From: Patescibacteria group bacterium | GTDB taxonomy: Bacteria; Patescibacteriota; Microgenomatia; UBA1400; PJMF01 | Reading direction: 5' to 3' | Length of the DNA stretch: 15,355 nt | Assembly: GCA_018816485.1 (NCBI GenBank) | Contig: JAHIVL010000090.1 | Coordinates: 1-15,355, forward strand | Part shown: piece by piece, positions 1-7,228 of the stretch | How the letters are laid out: each line of letters opens with the position of its first letter | How positions within the stretch are numbered: the first letter of the stretch is position 1 | The notes under the pieces: generated by a model | Databases searched by the model: none | What the model saw: only the letters and a program-made list of their open reading frames with translations | What the model was told of the DNA's origin: nothing | Made by a program: the position numbers and the translations under genes

Positions 1-699
1 AAAACTAAAGTTACCCATACCGCTGCCGAAATTTTAAAAGAGATTCTTGAAGTCACTAACTATATCGACAAGTTTAAAAGAGATACCGAAGAAAACATTG
101 CCAAAAAAGAAAATGTTGACGAACTGTTAAATGTCGCGGCTCAGTTTGATAATGTTTCTCAATTTTTAGAAAATATCGCACTAATTCAAGATAATCAATT
201 TGCCGATAAAGGAGACCCAAACGAAAATAGCCATTATGTAAATTTAATGAGTCTTCACTCGGCAAAAGGTTTGGAGTTTGAAGTAGTTTTAATGGTAGGC
301 ATGGAAGATGGCTTGCTACCTCATTCAAGGTCGTTGATGGACAATGAGCAAATGGAAGAAGAAAGAAGACTCTGTTATGTTGGTATAACTAGAGCAAAAT
401 CATGTTTATACTTAACCTACTCGAGATCAAGATTCCAATATGGAGCAAATATTTCAGCAATGCGAAGTAGGTTTATCGAAGATATTCCGCAACAGCTTCT
501 CAGTCTTGAGTTAGAGCCAAAAAGGTATAACAATTACAGTCGAAACTCAAAAAATGCCAAAAATGATTACAAGCCCAACTACGACGGTGGTTTCAAGAAA
601 AAACCAGCTAAACCTACAAGAAGAATCGTCATCGATGATGATCTTTTAGACGGAGTTCTCGCTGGTGATTTTGACATCGACAAGCTTATTGAGAGTTAA
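1..699 (+). CDS. UvrD/PcrA-type superfamily 1 DNA helicase, C-terminal part (5' truncated)
   Basis: The frame is open from the first base of the window, so the start lies outside; about 232 C-terminal residues remain. SF1A 3'-5' helicases unwind DNA in nucleotide excision and mismatch repair and at stalled forks. Helicase motif V/Va is seen as LHSAKGLEFEVV followed by GMEDGLLPHSRS, and motif VI as EEERRLCYVGITRAK, which carries the arginine that contacts ATP. These spacings are typical of PcrA/UvrD/Rep rather than RecB. The tail after motif VI is lysine- and asparagine-rich and ends in an acidic stretch (IDDDLLDG...DFDIDKL). PcrA proteins also have a variable, poorly conserved tail. Choosing between UvrD and PcrA is not possible from this part. 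The stop codon lies just ahead of the -10 box of the next gene. Confidence 0.93.
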   Translation, partial: KTKVTHTAAEILKEILEVTNYIDKFKRDTEENIAKKENVDELLNVAAQFDNVSQFLENIALIQDNQFADKGDPNENSHYVNLMSLHSAKGLEFEVVLMVGMEDGLLPHSRSLMDNEQMEEERRLCYVGITRAKSCLYLTYSRSRFQYGANISAMRSRFIEDIPQQLLSLELEPKRYNNYSRNSKNAKNDYKPNYDGGFKKKPAKPTRRIVIDDDLLDGVLAGDFDIDKLIES

Positions 700-716
700 T
701 TAATTTAACGTATAAT
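689..716 (+). promoter_or_regulatory. Sigma70-type promoter of the FemAB-like gene
   Basis: TTGAGA (689-694), a 16-base spacer and a perfect TATAAT (711-716). The -35 overlaps the last codons of the upstream helicase gene. Only 11 bases separate the -10 box from the ATG at 728, so the transcript would start about 3-5 bases before the start codon: a near-leaderless mRNA. Confidence 0.72.
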
Positions 717-727
717 GCAGATTAGAT

Positions 728-1759
728 ATGTTTATCCGATCCATAAGACAAGAAGAAAAAAATGATTATAATATGGTCGTCGGTCATCCTCTCCAGTCAT
801 GGGAATGGGGTGAATTTAAGAAAAAAACTGGTCTAACAGTCGAAAGAGTAGGCACTTACAAAAAATCAAAACTAACTCAAGCACTGCAGGTAACTTTCCA
901 TCCGGTGCCTTTTTTAAATAAAAATGTCGGCTACTTTCCAAGAGGAAGCATGCCAGACGCAACTCAACTCGCAACTTTAAAAGATCTAGCACAAAAAAAT
1001 AACGCAATTTTCATAAAAATAGAACCAAATATAGCTCAAAAAGTTGGCTCTCCATCTGCTCACAAGAATATCACAAAGTTTTTAATCGAAAATGGTTGCG
1101 TACCAGGAAAACCATTATTCACAAAATATACTTTTCGATTAGACCTTACAAAACCTGAAGAAATATTATTTAGAAACCTTGCTAGTAAAACCAGATATAA
1201 CATTAATTTAGCATACAAAAAAGGTGTGAGAATTTTTGAAAATACTTCTGCTGAAGGAATGGAACAATATATTGAAATTCTTAAAGAAACAACCAAAAGA
1301 CAAGGATTCTATGCTCACTCACCTGAGTACTTCAGAAATATGTGGGAAAAACTAGGACAATCAGGAAATCTGAGAATCTTTAATGCTGTTTACGAAAAAA
1401 ATGTTTTAACCTGCTGGATAATGTTTATCTTTAACGGAATTATTTACTACCCTTACGGGTCATCTAGGTCGATACATAGAGATGTCATGGCCAACAATCT
1501 TATGATGTGGGAAATGATCAAACTAGGAAAAAAAGAAAAGTGTTCTATACTCGACATGTGGGGCTCTCTTGGGCCAGAACCAAACAAAAAGCATCAATGG
1601 TATGGATTTCACAAGTTTAAAATGGGATATGGAGGAGACTTAGTTGAATTCTTAGGAACATATGACTATGTGGTTAATCCGCCTCTTTACCAAATATTTA
1701 AAATTGGAGATAATATTCGTTGGAAATTACTAAGAATAAGAACAAAATTAAATATATAA
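728..1759 (+). CDS. FemA/FemB/FemX family peptidoglycan bridge aminoacyltransferase (GNAT fold)
   Basis: Members of this family transfer amino acids from aminoacyl-tRNA to the peptide stem of lipid II or peptidoglycan at the inner face of the membrane; the amino acid used here cannot be told. The 343-residue length is usual. Visible family signatures are LQSWEWGEFKKKTG near the N-terminus (about residues 22-35), YFPRGSMPD, the block SKTRYNINLAYKKGVRI in the first GNAT-like half, RQGFYAHSPEYF, and in the second half YYPYGSSRSIHRDVMANNL followed by FHKFKMGYGGDLVEFLGTY, the typical FemAB end. The start at 728 fits the promoter and the short conserved N-terminus; no Shine-Dalgarno site is present. 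pyrH begins only 18 bases after the stop, so the two are probably co-transcribed. Confidence 0.85.
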   Translation: MFIRSIRQEEKNDYNMVVGHPLQSWEWGEFKKKTGLTVERVGTYKKSKLTQALQVTFHPVPFLNKNVGYFPRGSMPDATQLATLKDLAQKNNAIFIKIEPNIAQKVGSPSAHKNITKFLIENGCVPGKPLFTKYTFRLDLTKPEEILFRNLASKTRYNINLAYKKGVRIFENTSAEGMEQYIEILKETTKRQGFYAHSPEYFRNMWEKLGQSGNLRIFNAVYEKNVLTCWIMFIFNGIIYYPYGSSRSIHRDVMANNLMMWEMIKLGKKEKCSILDMWGSLGPEPNKKHQWYGFHKFKMGYGGDLVEFLGTYDYVVNPPLYQIFKIGDNIRWKLLRIRTKLNI

Positions 1760-1777
1760 ATAAAATGAAAGATCATT

Positions 1778-2521
1778 ATGCCTCCAAAAAGATTTAAAAG
1801 AATTTTACTTAAAGTTGGTGGTGAAGCAATGATGGGAAATAGAAACTTTGGAATCGATCCAGTTGCTGCAATAGAAGTCGCAGAAAAAATTAAACAAATA
1901 TATACAGAACATGTTCAAATTGCTATTGTTATTGGAGGAGGAAATGTTTTTAGAGGTGTAGCAGGATCAAAGCAAGGAATTGATAGAGCAACTGCAGACT
2001 ATATTGGAATGATGGCTACAGTTATGAATGGCCTAGCGCTACAGGATGCTTTAGAACAAATCGGGGTTCCAACTAGATTGCAATCAGCACTTTCAATGCC
2101 ATCAGTTGCTGAAAACTTTATTAGAAGAAAAGCAATTAGACACATGGAAAAGGGAAGAGTAGTTATTTTGGGGGCAGGTACAGGAGTACCATATGTAACA
2201 ACTGATACTGGAGCATCCCTTCATGCCTTAGAACTCCACTGTGATGTTTTAATGAAAGCTACAAAAGTAAACGGTATTTATGACAAAGATCCAGAAAAAC
2301 ACAATGACGCAAGAAGATTTGCAACGCTAACTTTCAAGGATGCCATTCAAATAACCGATGTGGAAATCATGGACACCTCAGCTCTGGCTATGTCCATGGA
2401 AAACAATATGCCTCTGATGGTTTTCAAACTATTTGATGGAGATAGTCTACTTCAGGCCGTTAAAGGTAAAAACATTGGAACATACGTAAGCAATAATGTT
2501 GAAACAAAATTTGTACAATAA
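1778..2521 (+). CDS. pyrH: UMP kinase (uridylate kinase)
   Basis: Bacterial UMP kinase phosphorylates UMP to UDP with ATP in cytosolic pyrimidine synthesis and works as a hexamer of the amino-acid-kinase fold. At 247 residues it has the normal length. Motifs in order: KRILLKVGGEAMMG at the N-terminus, the glycine-rich loop IVIGGGNVFRGV, DRATADYIGMMATVMNGLAL, the RHMEKGRVVI strand, GTGVPYVTTDTGA (the UMP/phosphate-binding loop, normally GTGNPFFTTDTAA), KATKVNGIYDKDP and a late MDTSALAMSMENNMP. The last base of the preceding FemAB-like gene is 18 bases upstream and the GAPDH start is 20 bases downstream. No clear own promoter or strong ribosome site is visible. The assignment is secure. Confidence 0.95.
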   Translation: MPPKRFKRILLKVGGEAMMGNRNFGIDPVAAIEVAEKIKQIYTEHVQIAIVIGGGNVFRGVAGSKQGIDRATADYIGMMATVMNGLALQDALEQIGVPTRLQSALSMPSVAENFIRRKAIRHMEKGRVVILGAGTGVPYVTTDTGASLHALELHCDVLMKATKVNGIYDKDPEKHNDARRFATLTFKDAIQITDVEIMDTSALAMSMENNMPLMVFKLFDGDSLLQAVKGKNIGTYVSNNVETKFVQ

Positions 2522-2530
2522 TTAACAGAC

Positions 2531-2536
2531 AAAGGA
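2531..2536 (+). promoter_or_regulatory. Shine-Dalgarno-like site of the GAPDH gene
   Basis: AAAGGA lies four bases before the ATG at 2541. It is partly complementary to the 16S tail and supports this start. It is one of the few ribosome-binding-like sites in the window. Confidence 0.45.
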
Positions 2537-2540
2537 ACCT

Positions 2541-3581
2541 ATGAAAAATTTTAGCATTAATGGTTTTGGAAGAATTGGAAGAACATTTCTTAGGGTTTGG
2601 TGGGCAAAAGGTAGAGAAAATTCTAATTTAAAAGTTATTAATACATCTGGTTCGATGGAAATTGATCAATGGGCTCATTTGTTAAAATACGATACTAATT
2701 ATGGTGTATTTACTGGAGATATAAAAATTAATAAAGTCCAATCAGTAAAAAATGCTACCGATGAAAATCCAGTTCTAGGAAGTATAGTTATTGACGATCA
2801 CGAAATTGTCGTCACGGCTCAACGCGACCCTAAAAAAATTCCTTGGGCAAAATATGAAGTTAATGTAGTAATTGAAGCCACTGGAATTTTCAACACAGAA
2901 GAAAAAGCATCAGGACATTTAGAAGCTGGAGCTCAAAAAGTTCTGCTAACAGCTCCATCTAAAGGTGGAAACATAAGCACTAGTGTCATCGGTGTTAACG
3001 AAGTTGATCACACTGCTAAGATATTCTCAAACGCATCGTGCACCACAAATTGTGTGGCACCTGTAGCTCAAATAATGACCAGCATCTTTGGAGTTGAGAA
3101 AGCCATGCTTACAACAATTCATTCCTATACTGATGATCAAAATACCCAAGACAATTCTCATAAAGATTTGAGACGTGCTAGATCGGCAGCTGAAAATCTT
3201 ATCCCTACAACCACAGGTGCTGCAAAGGCTACAACTGAAATCATCCCTGAATTAGAAGGTATCTTTGATGGCATTGCTATTAGAGTTCCTACCCCAACTG
3301 GATCGCTGTCTGACATGGTTTTTATAACAAAAAGAAATGTCACTAAGGAAGAAATCAATCAAGCATTCATAGATGCCAGTAAAGAAAACAGATGGAAAGG
3401 CATTCTAGCCGTTACAAATGATCCAATTGTTTCTTCAGATATTGTAGGCAGATCTGAATCATCAATCGTTGATCTGGATCTTACCAATGTAGTTGGTGGA
3501 AACCTTGTTAAAATCATTAGTTGGTATGACAATGAATGGGGCTACTGCAATAGGCTAGTTGAGCAACTTGCAAAACTTTAA
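2541..3581 (+). CDS. gap: Type I glyceraldehyde-3-phosphate dehydrogenase
   Basis: Converts glyceraldehyde-3-phosphate, NAD(P)+ and phosphate to 1,3-bisphosphoglycerate in cytosolic glycolysis. The 346 residues carry the full signature: Rossmann NGFGRIGR (7-14), HLLKYDTNYG, the catalytic block SNASCTTNC with the nucleophile at Cys167, the partner His194 in TTIHSYTDDQ (27 residues later, the canonical spacing), RRARSAAENLIPTTTGAAKA, and the C-terminal SWYDNEWGYCNRL. Odd: after the second beta strand the sequence reads VINTSGSMEID where NAD-specific enzymes have IND; the Asp that holds the adenosine ribose (Asp32 in classical numbering) is replaced by Thr35, and the loop is about two residues longer. 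By inference this relaxes NAD specificity or favours NADP. The gene follows pyrH by 20 bases and is probably in the same transcript. Confidence 0.95.
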   Translation: MKNFSINGFGRIGRTFLRVWWAKGRENSNLKVINTSGSMEIDQWAHLLKYDTNYGVFTGDIKINKVQSVKNATDENPVLGSIVIDDHEIVVTAQRDPKKIPWAKYEVNVVIEATGIFNTEEKASGHLEAGAQKVLLTAPSKGGNISTSVIGVNEVDHTAKIFSNASCTTNCVAPVAQIMTSIFGVEKAMLTTIHSYTDDQNTQDNSHKDLRRARSAAENLIPTTTGAAKATTEIIPELEGIFDGIAIRVPTPTGSLSDMVFITKRNVTKEEINQAFIDASKENRWKGILAVTNDPIVSSDIVGRSESSIVDLDLTNVVGGNLVKIISWYDNEWGYCNRLVEQLAKL

Positions 3582-3612
3582 TTTCAGCAACTAAATTTTC
3601 ATGCAAACTTGG

Positions 3613-3621
3613 TGTAATAAT
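3613..3621 (+). promoter_or_regulatory. Possible extended -10 promoter of the comM-like gene
   Basis: TGTAATAAT is a TGn extended -10 with hexamer AATAAT (five of six matches); no good -35 is seen. Transcription would start near 3628, downstream of the in-frame TTG at 3624, which favours the ATG at 3642 as the true start. Confidence 0.35.
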
Positions 3622-3641
3622 AATTGAGTAGTATCTTAAGC

Positions 3642-5186
3642 ATGCTCACTTTTATTAACACAGCTACCATTAGTGGACTAAAAACAATTAAAATTCAGGT
3701 AGAAGTAGATCTCACTCGTGGCAAACCTCAATTAATAATTATTGGATTGCCATCAAAATCAATTGAAGAATCTAAAGAAAGAATTACCACAGCTCTCATC
3801 AACTCAAACATTAGGCCAAAATCTCAAAGAACTATAGTAAATTTAGCACCTGCGGATATTCAAAAAAAAGGAAGTGGTTTTGATTTAGCTATTTCAGTTG
3901 GGATTCTAAAGGCATATGAAAAAATATTAATTGAAACAAAAGATGCAATGTTTTTTGGCGAACTTTCTCTAAGTGGAAGAGTGAAAAAAATAACCGGTTT
4001 ATTACCACTGGTTATTGCTGCTAAAGAAATGAAAATCAAAAATGTATTTATTCCTTTTGATAATAGAAATGAAGTAATATTAATCTCCAATATAAATATC
4101 TATCCAGTTAAACATCTCAATGATTTGATTTTAAAAACTGAAAAAGAACTACCCACGAAAATTAAAAAGATAAAATACGAAAAAATTATTAGTTCTAAAC
4201 GCAGTTTGCATTTTAAAATAGATTTTGCAGATATCTATGGACAAAAACTTGCTAAAAGATCACTAGAAATTGCTGCGGCAGGAGGACACAATGTTCTACT
4301 TATTGGACCACCAGGTGCTGGAAAAAGTATGATGGCAAAAGCTTTATCTAGCATCTTGCCACCGCTAACTGAAAAAGAAGCAATAGAAACTACAAAGATT
4401 TACTCTGTTGCAGGTTTACTTAAAAATGAAATTATAATAGATAGACCTTTTAGGTCTCCGCACCACACGATTACTCGCGCCGGCATGATAGGCGGGGGAA
4501 GTCAAATCACTCCCGGAGAAATATCGTTAGCGCATAGAGGTATTTTATTTTTAGATGAATTTTCAGAGTTCCCAAAAAGCGTCTTAGAGAGCTTACGTCA
4601 GCCAATGGAAGATAATGTAATCAGTATTTCAAGAGCAACTGGATCGATCGAATATCCGAGCGATTTCACTCTCATAGCCGCGAGTAATCCATGTCCCTGT
4701 GGTTATAAAAATAGTGAAGTAAAAGAATGCATCTGTAATAATCATATGCTAGATCAATACAAAAAAAGAATTTCAGGTCCAATTTTCGATAGAATAGACT
4801 TGGTTGTTTTTGTAAAAGCAATTGAAATTAAAAAAATTTCCGACCATCATCTATCACTCAATGAAGCTTCTGAAAATATCAGAAAGAGAATTATTAAAAC
4901 AAGAGATATTCAACTTACAAGATACGTAGATACTGATTTAATAACTAACTCACAATTAAACTCCAAGCAAGTGCGAAGATACTGTAAACTTTCAACAAAG
5001 GCAGATCAACTATTAAAAAAGGCCTCTAATAAACTTGTGATTTCTACTAGAAGTTATTTTAAAATAATTAAAGTTGCGCAAACAATTGCGGATTTGGAAT
5101 ATGGAAACTGTAATACAAATAAGACAAACTTTATTAATGAATCTCACGTCGCCGAAGCACTCCAATATAGAAAAATCTCGTTCTAA
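3642..5186 (+). CDS. comM: ComM-like Mg-chelatase/MCM-type AAA+ ATPase (YifB family)
   Basis: ComM proteins are hexameric AAA+ helicases that help branch migration during natural transformation. The 514-residue length is usual. The N-terminal ChlI/Lon-type domain (about 1-145) shows VEVDLTRGKPQLIIIGLP, KERITTALINS and NLAPADIQKKGSGFDLAIS. The ATPase has Walker A GPPGAGKS (from about residue 222), RPFRSPHHTITRAGMIGGG, Walker B GILFLDEFSEF, LRQPMEDN, the cysteine cluster ASNPCPCGY...CICNNH (zinc-binding in the family) and the arginine-finger region SGPIFDRIDLVV. The C-terminal lid has STRSYFKIIKVAQTIADLE. An in-frame TTG at 3624 would add six residues, but the family N-terminus and the likely transcription start favour the ATG. 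The 3' end converges on uppP with nine bases between the stop codons. Confidence 0.92.
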   Translation: MLTFINTATISGLKTIKIQVEVDLTRGKPQLIIIGLPSKSIEESKERITTALINSNIRPKSQRTIVNLAPADIQKKGSGFDLAISVGILKAYEKILIETKDAMFFGELSLSGRVKKITGLLPLVIAAKEMKIKNVFIPFDNRNEVILISNINIYPVKHLNDLILKTEKELPTKIKKIKYEKIISSKRSLHFKIDFADIYGQKLAKRSLEIAAAGGHNVLLIGPPGAGKSMMAKALSSILPPLTEKEAIETTKIYSVAGLLKNEIIIDRPFRSPHHTITRAGMIGGGSQITPGEISLAHRGILFLDEFSEFPKSVLESLRQPMEDNVISISRATGSIEYPSDFTLIAASNPCPCGYKNSEVKECICNNHMLDQYKKRISGPIFDRIDLVVFVKAIEIKKISDHHLSLNEASENIRKRIIKTRDIQLTRYVDTDLITNSQLNSKQVRRYCKLSTKADQLLKKASNKLVISTRSYFKIIKVAQTIADLEYGNCNTNKTNFINESHVAEALQYRKISF

Positions 5187-5195
5187 AATTTTAGA

Positions 5196-5990
5196 TTACT
5201 TAACAAAATAATTTAACAACAAACTTAAAGAACCTAAGCTGATACAGTAATAGCCAAACACTTCAAGTCTAGCCTTTTTAATTACGTATTCAAAGATTTT
5301 CAAGCTCAAAAATCCAAAAACAAAGGCTGTTAATCCTCCAACAAATAAGATACCAAAATTTAAACTGCCTATTCCAGAATCAAGCACTTCAATCAATTGA
5401 AGCGAAGATGCTCCGAGAATAACAGGGATAACCATTAGAAATGAAAATCTAAAAGCTTTGACTCTATCTATGTTTTGTAAAATTCCACCGGCAACAGTAG
5501 AACCCGATCTAGAAATTCCTGGTAAAATTGCAAATGCCTGAAATATTCCAATGATTAAAACCTCTTTAATCCCAATCTCTTTTACATCAGGATGTTCTAG
5601 TTTGCTTTCAGAAGTTTTCTCTAGAGTATTGAGTTTCCTATCTGTGATCAAATTAATAATACCAGTAACAATAATTAGTACTGACACTATTACAACTGAC
5701 TCAAATAAAACTTCTATCTGATCCTTAAACAAAACTCCTATTATAGCCGCTGGAATACTTCCAATTATTATTAATTTTATCTCCGTCAGCTTAATAGCGA
5801 GAATATCTTTTTTGAAATAAATCAAAATTGCCAAAACAGTTGCAAAATGAAGAAAAACTTCAAAGAAAATACTTGCTTGTTGTACACCAAGAAGATTCTG
5901 AGCAATTACTAAATGACCAGAACTTGAGATAGGTAAAAACTCTGCTAATCCTTGAACTAAACCTAACAAAATTGCATCAAGAAAACTCAT
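5196..5990 (-). CDS. uppP: Undecaprenyl-diphosphate phosphatase (BacA/UppP family)
   Basis: Integral membrane enzyme that dephosphorylates undecaprenyl pyrophosphate to recycle the lipid carrier for peptidoglycan and other envelope polymers; overexpression in other bacteria gives bacitracin resistance. The 264 residues are close to the usual length. Both family signatures are present: GLVQGLAEFLPISSSGHL (residues 10-27, with the Q13xxxE17 pair and the serine-rich loop) and LPGISRSGSTVAGG with Arg161. The rest is a series of hydrophobic helices, with a charged, probably cytoplasmic loop around residues 115-140. The ATG lies nine bases after the stop of the upstream membrane-protein gene, so the two form a pair. 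No separate promoter or Shine-Dalgarno site is seen. Confidence 0.95.
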   Translation of the reverse strand: MSFLDAILLGLVQGLAEFLPISSSGHLVIAQNLLGVQQASIFFEVFLHFATVLAILIYFKKDILAIKLTEIKLIIIGSIPAAIIGVLFKDQIEVLFESVVIVSVLIIVTGIINLITDRKLNTLEKTSESKLEHPDVKEIGIKEVLIIGIFQAFAILPGISRSGSTVAGGILQNIDRVKAFRFSFLMVIPVILGASSLQLIEVLDSGIGSLNFGILFVGGLTAFVFGFLSLKIFEYVIKKARLEVFGYYCISLGSLSLLLNYFVK

Positions 5991-5999
5991 GAGTACGAC

Positions 6000-6692
6000 C
6001 TATTTACTTTTGGTATCACTCTTAAACTTCTTATACCAGTCGCTCAAGGCCATGCTTACTAATTCTTTTCCACCAAGACCGATTGCCAAACCAAAGCCCA
6101 GTGATAACATCACTACAAAACCAATAAATAGTATTAAAATAAATTCTTTAGCAATTCCCAATTCTGATATAGCTGCCAAAACTGTAACTGTCATCACAGC
6201 ATAGCTAGAGATTCTTCCTAACAATCTTGCACTCTTGCCATCAACGCTCTTAATTGCACCTTTTACCAAACTTTCAACCACTCCAGAAATTAATAGTCCA
6301 AAGAACAAAATGATTATGGCTGAAACTACGGTTGGCAAATAAGATACAACACTACCGAGAATTATGGTCAAAGATTCTAGACCCAAAATACTTACAGTAG
6401 TATGAATAACCACCAACATCACCAACCAATATAATACGGAGCCAATAATTTCTTCAATTTTATTTCCAACTTCAGCATCTTTCAAAAAATGCTCAACTGG
6501 TGTTTTACTAAAAGCAGAAGAAACTCTCAAAGTTTCTAGCAATTTGATAACAACTTTTCTAAATGTATTTGCTAAAGCAGAGCCAATGACTAATACCAAC
6601 ATTGAAATAAGCAGTTTTGGTAGATAGACAACGATATCAGTGAGTAGTTGACTACTTAAGAAAACTAATGATTCATAAATTGTCTTAGGCAT
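6000..6692 (-). CDS. TM-helix repeat membrane protein, MscS/CmpX-related
   Basis: A 230-residue membrane protein with about five hydrophobic segments (near 18-40, 82-104, 115-138, 155-175 and 178-203). Two stretches, LPKLLISMLVLVIGSALANT and LPTVVSAIIILFFGLLISGV, look like two copies of the conserved TM helix repeat found in small MscS-related or CmpX-type proteins. The end has FGLAIGLGGKELV, the glycine-rich signature at the MscS pore helix/beta junction. It lacks the large cytoplasmic beta and alpha/beta domains of full MscS. A role in mechanosensing or membrane-stress response is inferred from the family only. The ATG at 6692 has a good AAGGAG four bases upstream; an in-frame TTG at 6722 would add ten residues but has no such support. 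It is probably co-transcribed with uppP. Confidence 0.72.
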   Translation of the reverse strand: MPKTIYESLVFLSSQLLTDIVVYLPKLLISMLVLVIGSALANTFRKVVIKLLETLRVSSAFSKTPVEHFLKDAEVGNKIEEIIGSVLYWLVMLVVIHTTVSILGLESLTIILGSVVSYLPTVVSAIIILFFGLLISGVVESLVKGAIKSVDGKSARLLGRISSYAVMTVTVLAAISELGIAKEFILILFIGFVVMLSLGFGLAIGLGGKELVSMALSDWYKKFKSDTKSK

Positions 6693-6696
6693 AAAT

Positions 6697-6702
6697 CTCC
6701 TT
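6697..6702 (-). promoter_or_regulatory. Shine-Dalgarno site deciding the start of the TM-helix protein gene
   Basis: On the minus strand AAGGAG is followed by four bases and ATG. This is the best ribosome-binding site in the window and fixes the start at 6692 rather than the upstream TTG. Confidence 0.75.
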
Positions 6703-6732
6703 ATCTTAATTTGATAACTCAAACTTTAGTTC

Positions 6733-6761
6733 ATTATAGCGGTAAAACAAAAAAACGTCAT
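6733..6761 (-). promoter_or_regulatory. Promoter of the TM-helix protein/uppP unit
   Basis: On the minus strand ATGACG (6761-6756, four of six matches), a 17-base spacer and a perfect TATAAT (6738-6733). The -35 is part of the stem of the terminator hairpin that ends the RNase P RNA, so the two signals are physically interlocked. The leader to the ATG at 6692 would be about 34 bases. Confidence 0.6.
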
Positions 6762-6787
6762 ACTCAATTTTAAGATGACGTTTTTTT
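6749..6787. terminator. Bidirectional intrinsic terminator
   Basis: A 13-bp perfect stem: seven A plus CGTCAT (6749-6761) pairs with ATGACG plus seven T (6775-6787) around a 13-base loop. Either strand reads a hairpin followed by a T run. On the minus strand it sits directly after the P1 helix of the RNase P RNA and ends that transcript. There is no plus-strand gene upstream that obviously needs it. Confidence 0.82.
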
Positions 6788-7185
6788 ACCTAACTGCCAA
6801 TAAGCCGGATTCTGTATTTGACAATGATCTATCTAGTGCCTGAGACTTTATCACCGATCTAAGTTAATACCCTAAGGTACAAAATAGAATAGGGAACAGA
6901 TCCATAATGCGGTGAAGCTCGTCAGTTGCAGCTGGGAGGATTGCCTCTTTTAATAAACAAAAAGTAAATTAAAAGAACTCTGAAGCTTAGTCGTTTCACT
7001 CGGCGCCACCCGATTCGTCACTGTTGCTCTAACTGGCTTTGCATCACCTGATAAATCAAGTTTTGCAAATCTCTCACTCGTGTTAAATCGAAACTCAACA
7101 CTTCATGAGACACCATCTATTCTGCTGTCCGGACTTTCCTCTCCTACAAATAAATATAAGAGCCATTGTCTCGTCAATTAGGTAA
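6786..7185 (-). ncRNA. rnpB: RNase P RNA, catalytic subunit
   Basis: The RNA cuts the 5' leader from tRNA precursors together with protein RnpA. On the minus strand the conserved 5' block GAGGAAAGTCCGGAC (near 7141-7127) and the conserved 3' block ACAGAATCCGGCTTA (near 6818-6804) are present; these form helix P4 in all bacterial RNase P RNAs. The ends are set by helix P1: TTACCTAATTG (7185-7175) pairs with CAGTTAGGTAA (6796-6786), 11 bp with one G-U pair. The resulting length of about 400 bases is typical of the A-type RNA. A TATAAT lies six bases ahead of the proposed 5' end and an intrinsic terminator follows the 3' end. Exact termini are inferred. Confidence 0.93.
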
Positions 7186-7190
7186 ATGTT

Positions 7191-7196
7191 ATTATA
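7191..7196 (-). promoter_or_regulatory. -10 box of the RNase P RNA gene
   Basis: A perfect TATAAT on the minus strand. A start six or seven bases downstream falls exactly at the 5' end of helix P1 (7185). The -35 is poor (TTTAAT at 17 bases). It lies in the short gap after the stop of the perM-like gene. Confidence 0.55.
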
Positions 7197-7228
7197 TAGC
7201 CCATAATATGAAAATTAAAGAGGTAAAA

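Noticed and set aside
3624..3641. TTG start for the comM-like gene
   Set aside because: Adds six residues not matching the family N-terminus and lies upstream of the likely transcription start.
5183..5194. CTAAAATTTTAG palindrome between comM and uppP as a terminator
   Set aside because: Too short and all A-T apart from the end pairs, with no T run; probably chance at a convergent gene end.
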